Shown piece after piece: positions 1-11,611 of a stretch of DNA of 64,000 nucleotides (position 1 is its first letter; each line of letters starts with the position of its first letter). Below the pieces are notes generated by a model. It did no database searches. It worked only from the letters and a program-made list of their open reading frames with translations, and was not told where the DNA came from. Origin of the DNA: Pyronema omphalodes (Eukaryota; Ascomycota; Pezizomycetes; Pezizales; Pyronemataceae); the NCBI GenBank assembly GCA_024516155.1, contig JAJJXM010000041.1, positions 504,001-568,000 of the forward strand, in the 5' to 3' direction. A program made the translations under genes and the position numbers.

Positions 1-92
1 TAGTGTTACATAGAACAAAAATCCCAGGCTCCAAAGAAAGCCAAACAAACCATTACGCCCTTACTAGCTAGTTTCCGTGGGTATTAGTACTT

Positions 93-1175
93 TTAGGACG
101 AGGTGGAGGTGTCCTTGAAGGTGAGATGCTGCTCGTAGAACTTCAACATCTGGAGAATAGGTCAGTGATCATGATTTTCCTGTTTATATCTCTTCGGGAA
201 TCACGTACCTTCTGGGGGCAGTTCTGGTACATGGTCTCAATTGGGTGCTGGGACTTCTTTCCGTTGGCCCACTGGACAAAGGCGACCAATCCAGATTCGT
301 TACGCTCGATCGTATCGATGGCAGCGATGTTCTCCTCCCATCCAGACGCAGGGGGCTTCCACTTAGTCTCAGACTGTCGAAATTATTAGTTACCATATAT
401 AATGTCAATTTTCTCCCTTCTTTCACTAGGCAAACCACACAAAGCCGGAATGTTTGGTGTTGTGAGCAGCGTTGGCACACATAGGAACCATACCTTTTCA
501 GTTACAGCCTTCTTGTTTTTCGCCGGGGTAGCAGTAACACCGGTTCTTGGCTTCTTTGCGGAAGCAACAGCAGCTTGCACGAGTGATGCTCTACCACGCT
601 TCTTAACGCTGGGCTTCTCGGGCTTTCCGTTGGGCAACGAGTCGTGGTAACTCTCGAGGATCTCTTTAGCACCAGTAGTAAGATGCTCCTCTGGCTCCCA
701 GGTCCAGTCCTTTTTTGCGGGATAGTTTTCCCACTTGACGTGGTACATGATTTTCTATAGAACACGCAGTCAGCAAGCTGTAATGATTGAAACGATTTCC
801 GAACAAACTGAGTATAAGCCATAGAAAAGGCGTCAAACTAGACAAGGAGATAGAGGTGGGGTAGGAGCGTCAAGTGAAGCTAGAAATGTTGGAGAACTGG
901 AGCCTCGCGGTCCATGTGTATTACTTGGAGGGAAATGGTCAACTTACATCGCCGTCCCACCTGTGGCCTAGAATCTCCTCAACAATGTATTCCTCTTCAC
1001 CTCCCTCCTCATCGTCTTCATCGTCTTCAGCCTCCTCCTCCTCCTGCTCTTCGGTATCGGCGCTGTCATCGGCCATGGCTGCTGCGGCGCCCTTTCCGTT
1101 TGGGCGAACTTCAATCTCGTCGTCGCCTTCAGTCCGGGAAACGCCGCGAATGATATCCTCGTTGTCGCTATCCAT
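93..1175 (-). CDS. hpo: HP1-type heterochromatin protein (chromodomain plus chromoshadow domain)
   Basis: Four exons (1175-948, 754-494, 373-209, 149-93) with GT-AG introns, all in phase 0, give 236 residues. HP1 binds H3K9-methylated nucleosomes in heterochromatin through its chromodomain and dimerises through its chromoshadow domain. Residues ~40-62 are very acidic. The chromodomain starts at EEYIVEEILGHRWDGD, is split by intron 1, and continues KIMYHVKWENYP; Tyr63, Trp84 and Trp93 are the likely aromatic cage. A basic Lys/Pro/Ala hinge follows. The chromoshadow domain begins near residue 164 (KWKPPASGWEENI) and contains WANGKKSQHPIETMYQNCPQ. I chose the ATG at MDSDNED because it puts acidic residues first; the frame stays open 28 codons upstream to another ATG, so a longer N-terminus is possible. 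In a window with many decayed retroelements its role in silencing is relevant, but that link is inference. Confidence 0.93.
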
Positions 1176-2459
1176 TGTTGTATTGGAGTTGTGGATTGAC
1201 GGGTCGTGGTGCGAGGTGCGGATAGTGGAATTGACAAGCCTCGCCATCCGGTATCGCAAGACGCGTCGTGGAAGTTTGTGTTTTGCCGAGATGGGCCTAG
1301 GGGGTTGAACTCAGAGACTTGGCAACCTTATTGGTCGTGACAAGACACGCGAAACGCGAAATGCGGGATGTCTAACAGTTTGTTTTAGTGTGCATATACG
1401 CGATTCACATTGGACATAGAATTTCTTTGTTGAATTGATCAAACAATGCTATTATTGGCATACCCCCGAACCACGGGATGGACGGCATTCCATTGGGGCA
1501 TCGAGATCCAGGCATGACATTCTAAGAGTAGCTGGGGGCATTATAAAGAAAGTAGATGGGACATACGGCAAATTGAGAACTAAATAGAAAAATTAGCGTG
1601 TTTATGTTTCTAATAATTACGATTTTAATTCTAAATTTCGTTTCGATTTCCGGCATTCATACAGGGTTGCAAAAGTTCAATCACATTTTCATAGCCTTTA
1701 GATTGACCAATTCTCAGCCTGCCTTGCCTCCGTTGAAAACCTGTCTCGTCACTATACTATCATTTGTTAATCGTACCATTATTCTCGTATCACTACAATG
1801 AGTTTCTGTACCTGCATGTAACTCCAAATATGTCAAACTGACATCTTCCAGGGGCAATAACTGAAACAGATCTTCATCCACCGAGGCAACTTTGCCTCAA
1901 ATGCGTGGCTATTATACACATTCAATTAGTTCTCTCATGTAAACTATAGCCTACTTATTATATCTATGTACCCTGCAAGCTCGAGTGCGCACTTCATACT
2001 CAAAATGATTTCTCTTAGCTTTCTAGTTTCAGGGCAGGCGGAAATGTAAATCATCATCATACATGGTATATGATTTCGATATCAGACCGGCAAAAAAAAA
2101 AAAAAAGATAAAGCTAGTGATAACTCAAAGAATTCTGACCCCTAAATCCATCAGTGACAAGTAAATATGTATTTCTAATGGCGATTGATGATGATTTCAC
2201 GCGAGTGTTTTGGAGAAAAAATACGGTGAATGATAAAGTATCATTTGTGGTACTCAGAATACAAACTAATCTAGCAATCGATCCATCACTGCCTCTGCAT
2301 ATAATCATCTTTACAAACCCCTCAAAAAAGACCTCCAACCTTGAGCCTGCTCAAATATCTCGTCGACAAAGCAACAAGAGGTGACACCAAACACCAGACC
2401 ATCATCTTCTCCGCATACATCATACAATCATACAGATTCACCATCACAACACAACTTTT
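1176..2459. other. Intergenic spacer
   Basis: This holds the 5' side of the HP1 gene and the 3' side of the PIR gene, both on the minus strand. It is AT-rich, with a run of A at about 2093-2106. No conserved coding region or RNA gene was recognised; the short open frames here look random. Confidence 0.6.
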
Positions 2460-5263
2460 TTACAACGACATTAGAGCAACTCCAAGAACCAAAACAGCAC
2501 CAAACCAGGCAAATGAAACGATCTGTAGTCTTGAGGATCCAGAGGTCATGTGGAATTCGGACTCTGCTCTCTTCTGAACGGCAATCTGAATCTGCCCATC
2601 ATTGATCTGATTGACAGCAGGGAGTCCGACAGGAACAATCTGGATCTGACCATCAATAATCTGGGAAACGGCAGGGAGATCCTTCTGAATCTGAATTTGT
2701 CCATCGTAAATCTGATTGACAGCAGGGAGCCCGACAGGAACAATCTGGATCTGACCATCAATAATCTGAGAGACAGCAGGAATATCGCCGGGAACAATCT
2801 GAATCTGGCCATCGTTGATCTGAGTGATGGGAGGGATTCCAACGGGGACAATCTGAATCTGACCATCGATGATCTGGGAAACAGCAGGGAGATCCTTCTG
2901 AATCTGAATCTGCCCGTCATAAATCTGATTGACAGCAGGGAGTCCGACAGGAACAATTTGGATCTGACCATCGATAATCTGAGAGACAACAGGGAGCTCG
3001 TTTTGAATCTGAATCTGTCCGTCGTAAATCTGATTGACAGCGGGAATTCCATTAGGGACAATCTGAAGTTGGCCATCAATAATCTGAGAGACAACAGGGA
3101 GCTGATTCTGAATCTGAATCTGTCCGTCATAAATCTGATTAACAGCAGGGATTCCGCCAGGGACAATCTGAAGTTGACCATCAATAATCTGAGAGACAAC
3201 AGGGAGTTCATTCTGAATCTGAATCTGTCCGTCATAAATCTGATTGACAGCAGGGATTCCACCGGGAACAATCTGAATCTGTCCATCAAAAATCTGGGAA
3301 ACGGCTGGTAGGTTGCGAGCTACGAGATCTTCGCTGGCTGTAGCCTCACCGTCAACGGTATCAACATCGATGACATCTTCGACTGCACCTTCAGTGGGAT
3401 CCACCTCAACAACGTCGTCCTCGGGGGCAGCAGAGGCAGCGTGAATTGCCTCAATGTAGGCAGCCATGTCGGCAGCGCGATCACCGGGATGTTTCTCGTC
3501 ATAAGTTGCCTTCATCTCTCCAGCAACATCGTAGGCCTCTTTGGCTTGGAGATAAGTCTCAGCTGCCTTGACCTCCGCATCAACGGCCGCCTGTAAGTTC
3601 TCAGGGGTAGGGTCCGCCGCAGCCTTTTCTTCCAGGTAGTTCGCCTCGGCCCGATCAAGGGCTGACTCGATATCCAAACCAACGGCTTGGGCATCGGCAT
3701 GGTTGATCTCCTCCTTCTCGACGTAGTTGTGAGCTTCCTCATCAGTCATGTCGGGGAACCGATCCTTCACGAAATCCTCAGTGGTACGATATCCAGCATG
3801 AGATGTCTCCTCGACTCCAGACTCTTCAATCACAGCATCAGTAGCAGCATCGACAATGCTATTGGCAACATCCTCGTTGGAGTTATCAATAGTTAGATCA
3901 AGAACCTCTTCAGAAGTAGAGGCTTCAACAATCTCTTCAGAAGCAGAAGCTTCCACAACCTCTTCGACATCTGGCACTTCCACAACCTCGTCCTCAACAG
4001 AAGCCTCCAAGACGACATCATGGTCCGCAGGATCCGCGTGAACACAGGCCTTAGCCTTGACAGATGCACTAGCATGAGCAGATGCCACGACGGCAGGCTC
4101 GATGACTGGGCACGCGGGAACGTCAACCACAACCTCTGGTAGTGCAATATTATCGATTTGGATTTGACCGTCCACAATCTGGGTGACCGGAGGGAGAACG
4201 GGGGCAATCTGAATTTGTCCGTCGTTGATCTGAGTCACAGGAGGCATTCCGACGGGGACAATCTGAATCTGGCCATCAATAATCTGGGAGACAGCAGGAA
4301 GCTCTTTCTGAATCTGAATTTGTCCGTCATAAATCTGATTAACAGCAGGGATTCCGCCAGGGACAATCTGAAGTTGGCCATCAATAATCTGAGAGACAAC
4401 AGGGAGCTCATTCTGAATCTGAATCTGTCCGTCATAAATCTGATTAACAGCAGGGATTCCGCCAGGGACAATCTGAAGTTGGCCATCAATAATCTGAGAG
4501 ACAACAGGGAGCTCATTCTGAATCTGAATTTGTCCGTCGTAAATCTGATTAACAGCAGGAATTCCACCAGGGACAATCTGAAGCTGTCCATCAATGATCT
4601 GAGAGACAGGGGGGATTCCACCCGGGACAATCTGAACCTGGCCATCATAGATCTGGGAAACAGCGGGAATCCCTCCGGGAACAATCTGGATCTGTCCATC
4701 ATAAATCTGAGAAACGGCAGGAATATCGCCGGGAACAATCTGAATCTGACCGTCGTTGATCTGAGTGATGGGAGGGATTCCAACGGGGACAATCTGGATC
4801 TGACCATCAATGATTTGGGAAACAGCAGGAAGCTCTTTCTGAATCTGAATCTGTCCGTCATAAATCTGATTGACAGCAGGGATTCCACCAGGGACGATCT
4901 GAAGCTGGCCATCAATGATTTGGGAGACCGGGGGAATTCCATTAGGGACAATCTGGATCTGGCCGTCGTAAATCTGGCTCACAGCGGGAAGATCTTTCTG
5001 GATCTGAATCTGTCCATCATAGATCTGATTAACAGCAGGAATACCGCCAATCTATTAAAAATTAGTCATCTGAAAAGCGAAACTAGAAATCGAAAGGTAC
5101 TCACCTGAATCTGTCCATCCGCAATCTGGTTAACAGGGGGCATATTGGGATCACGGGAGACCAAATTGTGGCCGTCACCGTTTCCATTAACAATAGGCTT
5201 GGCCTCCATCTCAGAGGCATAAGCGAGAAGGGAAGAAACAAAGACAGTGCTGAAAGAAACCAT
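2460..5263 (-). CDS. PIR-repeat cell-wall protein with predicted GPI anchor
   Basis: Two exons (5263-5105 and 5051-2460; 53 bp intron at 5104-5052, phase 0) give 916 residues. The N-terminus is a signal peptide (MVSFSTVFVSSLLAYASEMEA). The protein carries about 32 copies of a PIR-like motif (QIxDGQIQ), 18 before and 14 after a central block, in alternating 17- and 18-residue units. In yeast PIR proteins the first Gln of this motif forms an alkali-labile ester to beta-1,3-glucan; that function is inferred here. The central ~240 residues are acidic (EVVEVPDVEEVVEASASEE) and Ala/Glu-rich, with heptad-like stretches. The C-terminus ends in a hydrophobic tail (FAWFGAVLVLGVALMSL) after SGSS, a typical GPI-attachment signal that classical PIR proteins lack. 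No four-Cys PIR C-terminal module is visible. Repeat number is likely polymorphic. Confidence 0.88.
2575..5051 (-). repeat. In-gene tandem repeat encoding DGQIQ units (two blocks)
   Basis: DNA repeats of 51 and 54 bp alternate, giving a ~105 bp dimer. They fill about 4160-5051 and 2575-3310, with a unique acidic-coding segment between. Several dimers are almost identical (for example around 4320-4560 and 3070-3240), which suggests recent unequal exchange. The repeats also create long open frames on the opposite strand (2550-3311 and 4158-5108), which I treat as shadows. Confidence 0.85.
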
Positions 5264-6159
5264 TTTTTTTGTTGTTGTTGAGTGTGATTGATTGACGTTT
5301 ATAGTTTAGTAAAAGGAGTTGCTGTTCCAAAAGTTGGTTTAGTCGAAAGTTACTTTGACAGTTTGTTGTGCTGGTGAGTTGCAAAAAGGCGAGTTGGGTT
5401 TGTATGCGAATGGAGGTCGATGGAGCTTTGAGTGTCTGTGAAGATGAGGAGAGAGGTACTTGCAAGATCTGGGAGCTTAAGTACTAGGAGCTGGCACCGC
5501 TTTCGCCGTCAGGTTGGCCGCTGGTATCGACATCCCGGTATGAGACGGCAAATATCAGGCAGCTGTGAGCTTAACCGCCGCTGATGAGCGTGCGGCAAGA
5601 GCGGGCAGCGGTAATGGAAGATGGAAGATAAGTCGGTGAAAGTTTGGCCGCCGTAGATGGGTTGCAGCTATGGAAGCATCGATCAACCAAGGGATGGAGT
5701 GATGGGGTATGGATGCTGGTGAGCATCGTGTATTAGCCGTATGGCGAACTGGCAAGCCAATACTGTCCTGGGGACTAATACAGAACCACCACAACGGGAT
5801 CATTATGGGAGTCTGCAAAATCTTGTTTGGCATGTCACTCCGAAGTCAACTCACAACTGTATGTTAAACTGCGCGATATTTGTGCTGACGCCACGGCCGT
5901 GGTAGGTGAAAACAACGTCATAATAAAGTCATCAGGTAAAGCCCAAATAATGAGATTAACTCTTAAATACTTATATTTGTAAAATCCAATAATGATACAC
6001 CCCCTATGGGCATAATTACTCCTCCGGTTGCATAGTGTCCAAAAGCCACTCTTGTATTACACTTTCAGTCCGTCACACATAACATTAGCCAACTCCAGCG
6101 CCTGCAAAAGCCAAAATACGAATGAAATAAGTCAACAGTAGATATTAAAAAGAAGAATT
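5264..6159. other. Intergenic spacer (PIR gene promoter side, Doa4 gene 3' side)
   Basis: Just upstream of the PIR start is a T/GTT-rich leader (5265-5280). Further upstream is a moderately GC-rich stretch with no recognisable conserved gene. A minus-strand open frame at 5555-5833 has no recognisable motif and is probably chance. No RNA gene was seen. Confidence 0.55.
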
Positions 6160-9100
6160 CTACATCACTCCTCTCCTCACCCAAAACAGCACATAGGCAT
6201 TTCTCGACTACATTTAATTAGCTTTCCATCACATCCTAGGACAATCAAGGGAATGGATACGTACCACCACAGACTGTTCATCCATCTGAGTTGTCTTTGA
6301 ATCATCAAAGGTTGTCCATACACCCTTGTAAGGATTTTTCACAAACGCCGTGTAATGACCTCCTTGAAGTGTTCCATAATGGTTTGCAATTCCATACAAA
6401 TCATAATAGAAAGGCGGAGTTGTCTCCGCTGAATTCAAAGAAACAGGGCTCGGGGTATCTTTGGGCAATGGAGAAGGAACGTACTCCGTCAAATCCAAGT
6501 TTGTGAGAGGGAATCCGATAGGCGTATTAAGTTTATCTCTCCATCTTCCATGCGTTGCAAACCGTTTTAGATGAATAATCAGAATATGGGGTAGACGAGT
6601 TATCGTAAGCTTCTTGGTAGCTTTACGATGCTGCTTGCATTTGCTGCAAAGCCACTTGTCGTCGCCATCAAGAACCTCCTCCTTGGTAAATTCCAATAGA
6701 CAGTCTCTCAGGGTGAAGTTTTTAGATATCTGAGGGATCGGGAGAGAGAGGTACATGAAGGGACTGTAGGTTGTCGAGGTGGTGCCACATGTAAGGCATT
6801 TCAGTTGACTTGCGAGTTGTCCTTGAAGCCAGTTAACAGCAACAGAAGAATTATTATGCGTGTAGCGTTCCCATTCTATGGCTGCTGCAAGCTGCATCGG
6901 AAAGCGTTCACGGCGGAGTTCTTCCTCCTCAGTCAATGGATTAAGTTTGTTCTTTGTAGCATTTGGGTTGAGATCCTCATGGAGGCCGTCGAGAAGGAAT
7001 GCAAGAAATTCTTGTGCATCCTGTTGGTCTGAGGAGCAGAAAGTGTCGTTGAGACGACCTGAAACTTCCTGGGGGGTGATGATATATTAATAAGACGTCG
7101 AAGCAGTAGGGAGGGGGCAGGTGACAGTAATTTACCTTCAATGTTACGGGAGAGATAAAGTTATATTCGCCGCTCCATAAATGCCTGATTACGTTGGCGA
7201 AGGCTTCCGCTAACACTCCTCGAGAACCCATGGAGTTATTTTTGTTAATGTGCTGTTTGTAACTTCCGTCTAGAAAGTACCGTGCTAATGGTAGTGTACC
7301 GCTCATGCACTGCAGTATTGAATTCATGTAACATGTGTTGCCTAGATTTTTCAAGCCTGTCGTACCGACACTAAAATTAATGGTCCCGGATACACTTCGG
7401 TTTGTGAGTGGTAGCTTGGGTGGTCTTTCGGGCAGCACGGCGGGTACGCCCCCTGTTAATCGTTCCGAGACACCACTGTAGCTCTTCCTTGGGGCTACTG
7501 GTAGTGGTCGAACCGGGGATGCAGGTGGATTGAATTCAGTATTTCGGACATCTGTGAAAATATGGAAGGGATGGTCTATAATGGTATGATTTTGCTTTTT
7601 GGGTGTCGGAGGGTATTCGACTGTCGACTTTGGCGACATGCTTTCGTGAGCATGTGGACTTGCTGGATACTGCTGGAACTGAGGATTAATCAGCTTTTAT
7701 GACTTTCCATACATGTTTGTTTGGGAAAACCCTGAGTGGGCCTTGCAAGTTCTACTGTAGGCATAGTTGCCGTATAAAGTAGCATAATGTCTGGAAGTGC
7801 TGCTTGGATGGGTTAAACTTACAAATTCTTCCACTGTCCGAACATAGCTTCCTGATGTATGTTGTGATACAATAGAGGTGGCTCTCCTACGCTGCTTCCC
7901 ATCTCCACCTTCCATTGGCGCTGCGATAGTCACAGATCCACTCTCTTTACGGAAAAGCTCCAGCCATTGCTTTTCTTCTTCAATGTTGATGGGTTCCTTC
8001 GGCATCGACACAAACGATCTAGCATTAGTAGAGGAGGGATAAGCGGTGCCATTTGAAATCTCCTCCCTCCTCTCGAGAAGCAAAGGCGTTGGCGCTCTGA
8101 CTTCTTTGGACCGCCTATATATATTCGTTTTCGATGGTGCTTTCGGTACTTCTGCCGTTGTTTGAACCAAGGAGCCTTCTCCAAATACACTAATCCAGGC
8201 ATCCAAACCACCTTCGAGAAGCATTGGTGGTCTACTGAGTTTTTTGGAAAAGGAATACTCAGTAATTGCTGCATGGAGTACCGCCAGGGGGTGCCGGGGC
8301 ATTTTGAGGTGGCTAGTATCCGCCGTGGACTTGTCGTAGTAGACAACAAGATCGTACTGTGCTCTTGTTTTGAATAACTCGAGCTCCTTAAGGCTCGGGC
8401 CAACAATAAGAGCATCTTCTAGCTCGAGTCCTGAGATCCTTGTATTGGGTCAGAAAAGTATGCTCATAACATGGAAAGATTTACAAACCCCTCTCTCAAC
8501 ACGATTGGTTCAATGCAGATCGAACGCCTTGAAAAAATGTGCCCCTGGTCGTACTCATCCCGAGAACGAACATCTATTAAGAATACCGATACATATGATG
8601 AAGCCTTGATATAATTGGCTAACGTTGTTGGTGTCAAGGATGTCTCAGTATCTGCTGGAAGATCTGGCTTAAGATCTGGTTTAGCGGTATTTCTTGAGCT
8701 TCGTGGTGGCGAAAGCCCTCCTGGTGAAGCATAACTTGTAGACGGCGAATATACTGGTGCGGGCGGTGCCGGCATTTGATGGATTGAATAATCCTTCTTG
8801 GTATCGAGCTTCAGAGCAGGTTCCTTGCTGGGCATTTCCCTAGGACCCATCGGGTGACGTTGACCCCCAGAACTACCTGTATTACCAGAGCCGACAATTC
8901 TTATGCCACCAGGAGGACCAGGGATCAGCGAGGGGGGTATCCCATTAATTGTGCTTGATTTGGGACGAGTATTCAGGCGTGCAAATCTTTCTCGAAGATC
9001 TGACGTAGAAGTAGTCCCAGAGGAATTATCTCCCGACGCGTCTGACTGTGCAGACAGTGGTTTAGACATTAAATGCTCGGGCTTCGTTCGAGGTTCCGGC

Positions 9101-9705
9101 GCGGGTTTTCTATTGATTGGAAGTTGTGGAGAAGTTTTACCGGTTGTCGAAGACACCCCGATTGAATTCAACTGATCCATGGTAGATTGCACTCCGGAGA
9201 TTTCGTTGTCCCTGCGAATGGCATCTTTAATTTTGACATAATCATTGGCTTTACTATTTAAATCCTGCCTATTCATTAGCCCAAAACCAGAAAAAGAAGA
9301 TAGACAAAAATAACCTGACGAAGTCTGTGGTATTTCTCGTACAGTGGCGACGACTTCTTAGCATAAAATGTCGGGTAGTCGGGGTGGTGGGGAATCATTT
9401 CGGAATAGATTGTCATTGCCATTAGGTAGTCGACGAGAGAACAGTCAAGTACGCCTTTGTCCTTATGCCACTGCGCCTGATGCGCGTGTCTTTCTGCCTC
9501 GTCCATCCATGATTTGATCTGGCATCTGGTCAGATTGCTCGTCCCAGCTCACGCGGCGATTGTACTATGTAAGGGCACCTACAGATGCACGATCTTTTGG
9601 CTTCAGATGAGATGTTCGGTCGATCAGATCTTGGAGATGCGGATAGGGTGTGGGGCGTTTACTCGGTGGGAGAGGAGCTGGACGTGACGGAGGTGTGGAG
9701 GTCAT
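6160..9705 (-). CDS. doa4: Doa4-like ubiquitin carboxyl-terminal hydrolase (rhodanese plus USP)
   Basis: Seven exons: 9705-9583, 9518-9315, 9264-8485, ~8422-7823, 7678-7136, 7068-6265 and 6207-6160, about 1033 residues. The family removes ubiquitin from cargo at multivesicular endosomes and recycles it. The N-terminus holds a MIT-like helical region (WMDEAERHAHQAQWHKDKG). A rhodanese-like fold lies at ~310-470 (FLIDVRSRDEYDQGHI); its catalytic Cys is not obvious, as usual in this family. The USP domain has a Cys box GLKNLGNTCYMNSILQ (Cys ~685), a zinc-ribbon pair CLTC/CSKC and a His box NHYGTLQGGHYTAF (His ~988). The last exon (SRNAYVLFWVRR) completes the His-box subdomain. The exon 3/4 junction is the weak point: the in-frame solution needs an unusual acceptor at ~8423. 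Head-to-head with Vps27. Confidence 0.9.
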
Positions 9706-11611
9706 GGTAGGTAGCTATCTGGTAGGAACACGGCTTGTTCCGTTCATGACGAACCGGGGGAGGGCGGGGAAGTTTTGCGGGACTGGCAGCAGTTATAGAC
9801 GATGTGATAGACACAGGTGATAGTAACTGTAAATGTGGGCGACCGGAAGTGATAGTGTTGTCTTCAGAGGCTTCGGTATCCGCTGTTCGTGGCGAGTTTG
9901 TAGCCTTGGTGGGGAGGTAGTTTAGACCAGGTTGAAGGTAGAGGGAGGACTACCGCGCAACCCCTGGCAAGCCGCCTGTCAGGTCAGCCGCCGGTCCTAC
10001 GCCGCGCATGCATTTGGTGAATTTTATATTTTTTTTTAGAAATTCATCAGGTGTGGGTGTTTTGAAGAGATTTGCCGACTGCCGCTGGAGTTTCTTGGTG
10101 GGAATAAAAGAAGTATACGTTTGGCGAGCTTTCATGAGCAGCAAATCTTTAAACAGCGAGCACTATGCTGTGAGGAGGACAGCTAGCTCTGGGTGCTAAT
10201 TCTGGACATTCTACCCCGCCATCCATAGCTTCAGCGGCGATGTCCAAATGTAGGGTTGTGCCACGGTGCGACAAATTCGATGGTATTTTCAATGACGCAG
10301 CATTTTGTGTTTTGTTTTCTGTACTTTTTTTTTGTTTTTTATTTTTTTGTGTTATGTGTTATGTGTTATGTGTTATGTGTTATGTGTTATGTGTTATGTG
10401 TTATGTGTTATGTGTTATGTGTTATGTGTTATGTGTTATGTGTTATGTGTTATGTGTTATGTGTTATGTGTTATGTGTTTTTCATTCTAAATTTTATTTA
10501 TCACTTCAGCATTTTTAGTAATTTTGAATGCATAATCCAATCATCTGGAAAAGTTTCGTTTGCGGCACAGCAGAGTACGTGAAACCGATAAGACCGGGTT
10601 ACTTGGAGGCTGTTTTCAATATAAAAACAACTCGATCCTAATACAATGTTTATTTACTGAAAGTAGTTGGAGTGCACAGAAAACCATGAATACATACACA
10701 GCATCCCCCGTTCTTGAAGCTGTGCTCGCTTAATGCCACGTGCAGAAGATGCAGCCCTGTGCATATCTCCCGATCTTCCATGACCGGAGCTTGAGTGGGG
10801 CGATTGATTATTCGAGATCTGACTGTATGTTAATCGCAAGGCCTAATAGACATACTATGTGTAAATTAAATTATTTTTCTGCAAAGACAGTGTCAGAATT
10901 CGAATTCTCAAATTCGAATGACTCTGAACACTGACTGAGCTGTCTTTTACCAATCTTCTAATCTCAATCAGATACTCATAGAGTATCAAGAATCTATGTG
11001 TGTATCAATTCATAGGTTTTCAAGTGGTCTAAACTACCTCATCCCAACATTGCAATACACTCGAAACGAGGCCTACCTAGCCGGGTGAACCTCGTCCCAT
11101 TTACCCTACCCACTCTCGTTGCCCTATCTACTCTCGTTACCCTACCTGACCCATTACCCTACTGTACTCTACTCTACCTCATCGCTGCGCAGCCACAAGG
11201 CTGAGCCACCCAAGCTCTTCCCCGCAGGAGGCTGGCCCAACCCTGGTTAGCAGCTCTAGTCCGGGTGTCACAGAGACAAGCATTGTCCCGCATCGTCGTC
11301 ACTTCCTCGACGTAGCCCCTCCATCGCATCGTACACAAATCAATAGGCAACCAACCATCACGACTCTTCGCTCACATCTTTTGCAACCAACCGTCAGTTC
11401 CGAAAGCGAGATCGCCTGGATACCGTCGAACGGACCGCTTACGAGCTCAAATATCCTGAGCACAAGCTTCGCCACACCCCCGAAGCTCTAGACTGCGTTA
11501 GCTTCCAACCGCAGCTTGAGCTACCAACCACACCGACACTCCTCCCGTTACTCAAAGCCCACGCAAAGAACCACTTTTTCAACCACATATACAACCTACC
11601 AGTCAGTCAAC
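9706..11611. other. Shared 1.9 kb intergenic region between Doa4 and Vps27 genes
   Basis: Divergent spacer upstream of both genes. It contains the heptamer microsatellite listed separately and a C/T-rich stretch at 11090-11190 with repeated TACCC words. A third region, 11230-11600, is the probable Vps27 promoter and 5' leader. No conserved gene or RNA was recognised. Confidence 0.55.
10349..10479 (+). repeat. Microsatellite, 7 bp unit (GTTATGT)n
   Basis: About 18-19 uninterrupted copies of GTTATGT directly after a T-rich run. Because 7 is coprime to 3, all three frames read as the same CVMCYVL peptide, which explains three overlapping spurious open frames. No sign of a gene. Confidence 0.97.

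Noticed and set aside
4158..5108. 316-residue frame antisense to the PIR gene (also 2550-3311)
   Set aside because: The repeat DNA of the sense gene keeps all frames open. The peptide is a monotonous NLNLSVINLIN repeat lacking a signal peptide or other sense features.
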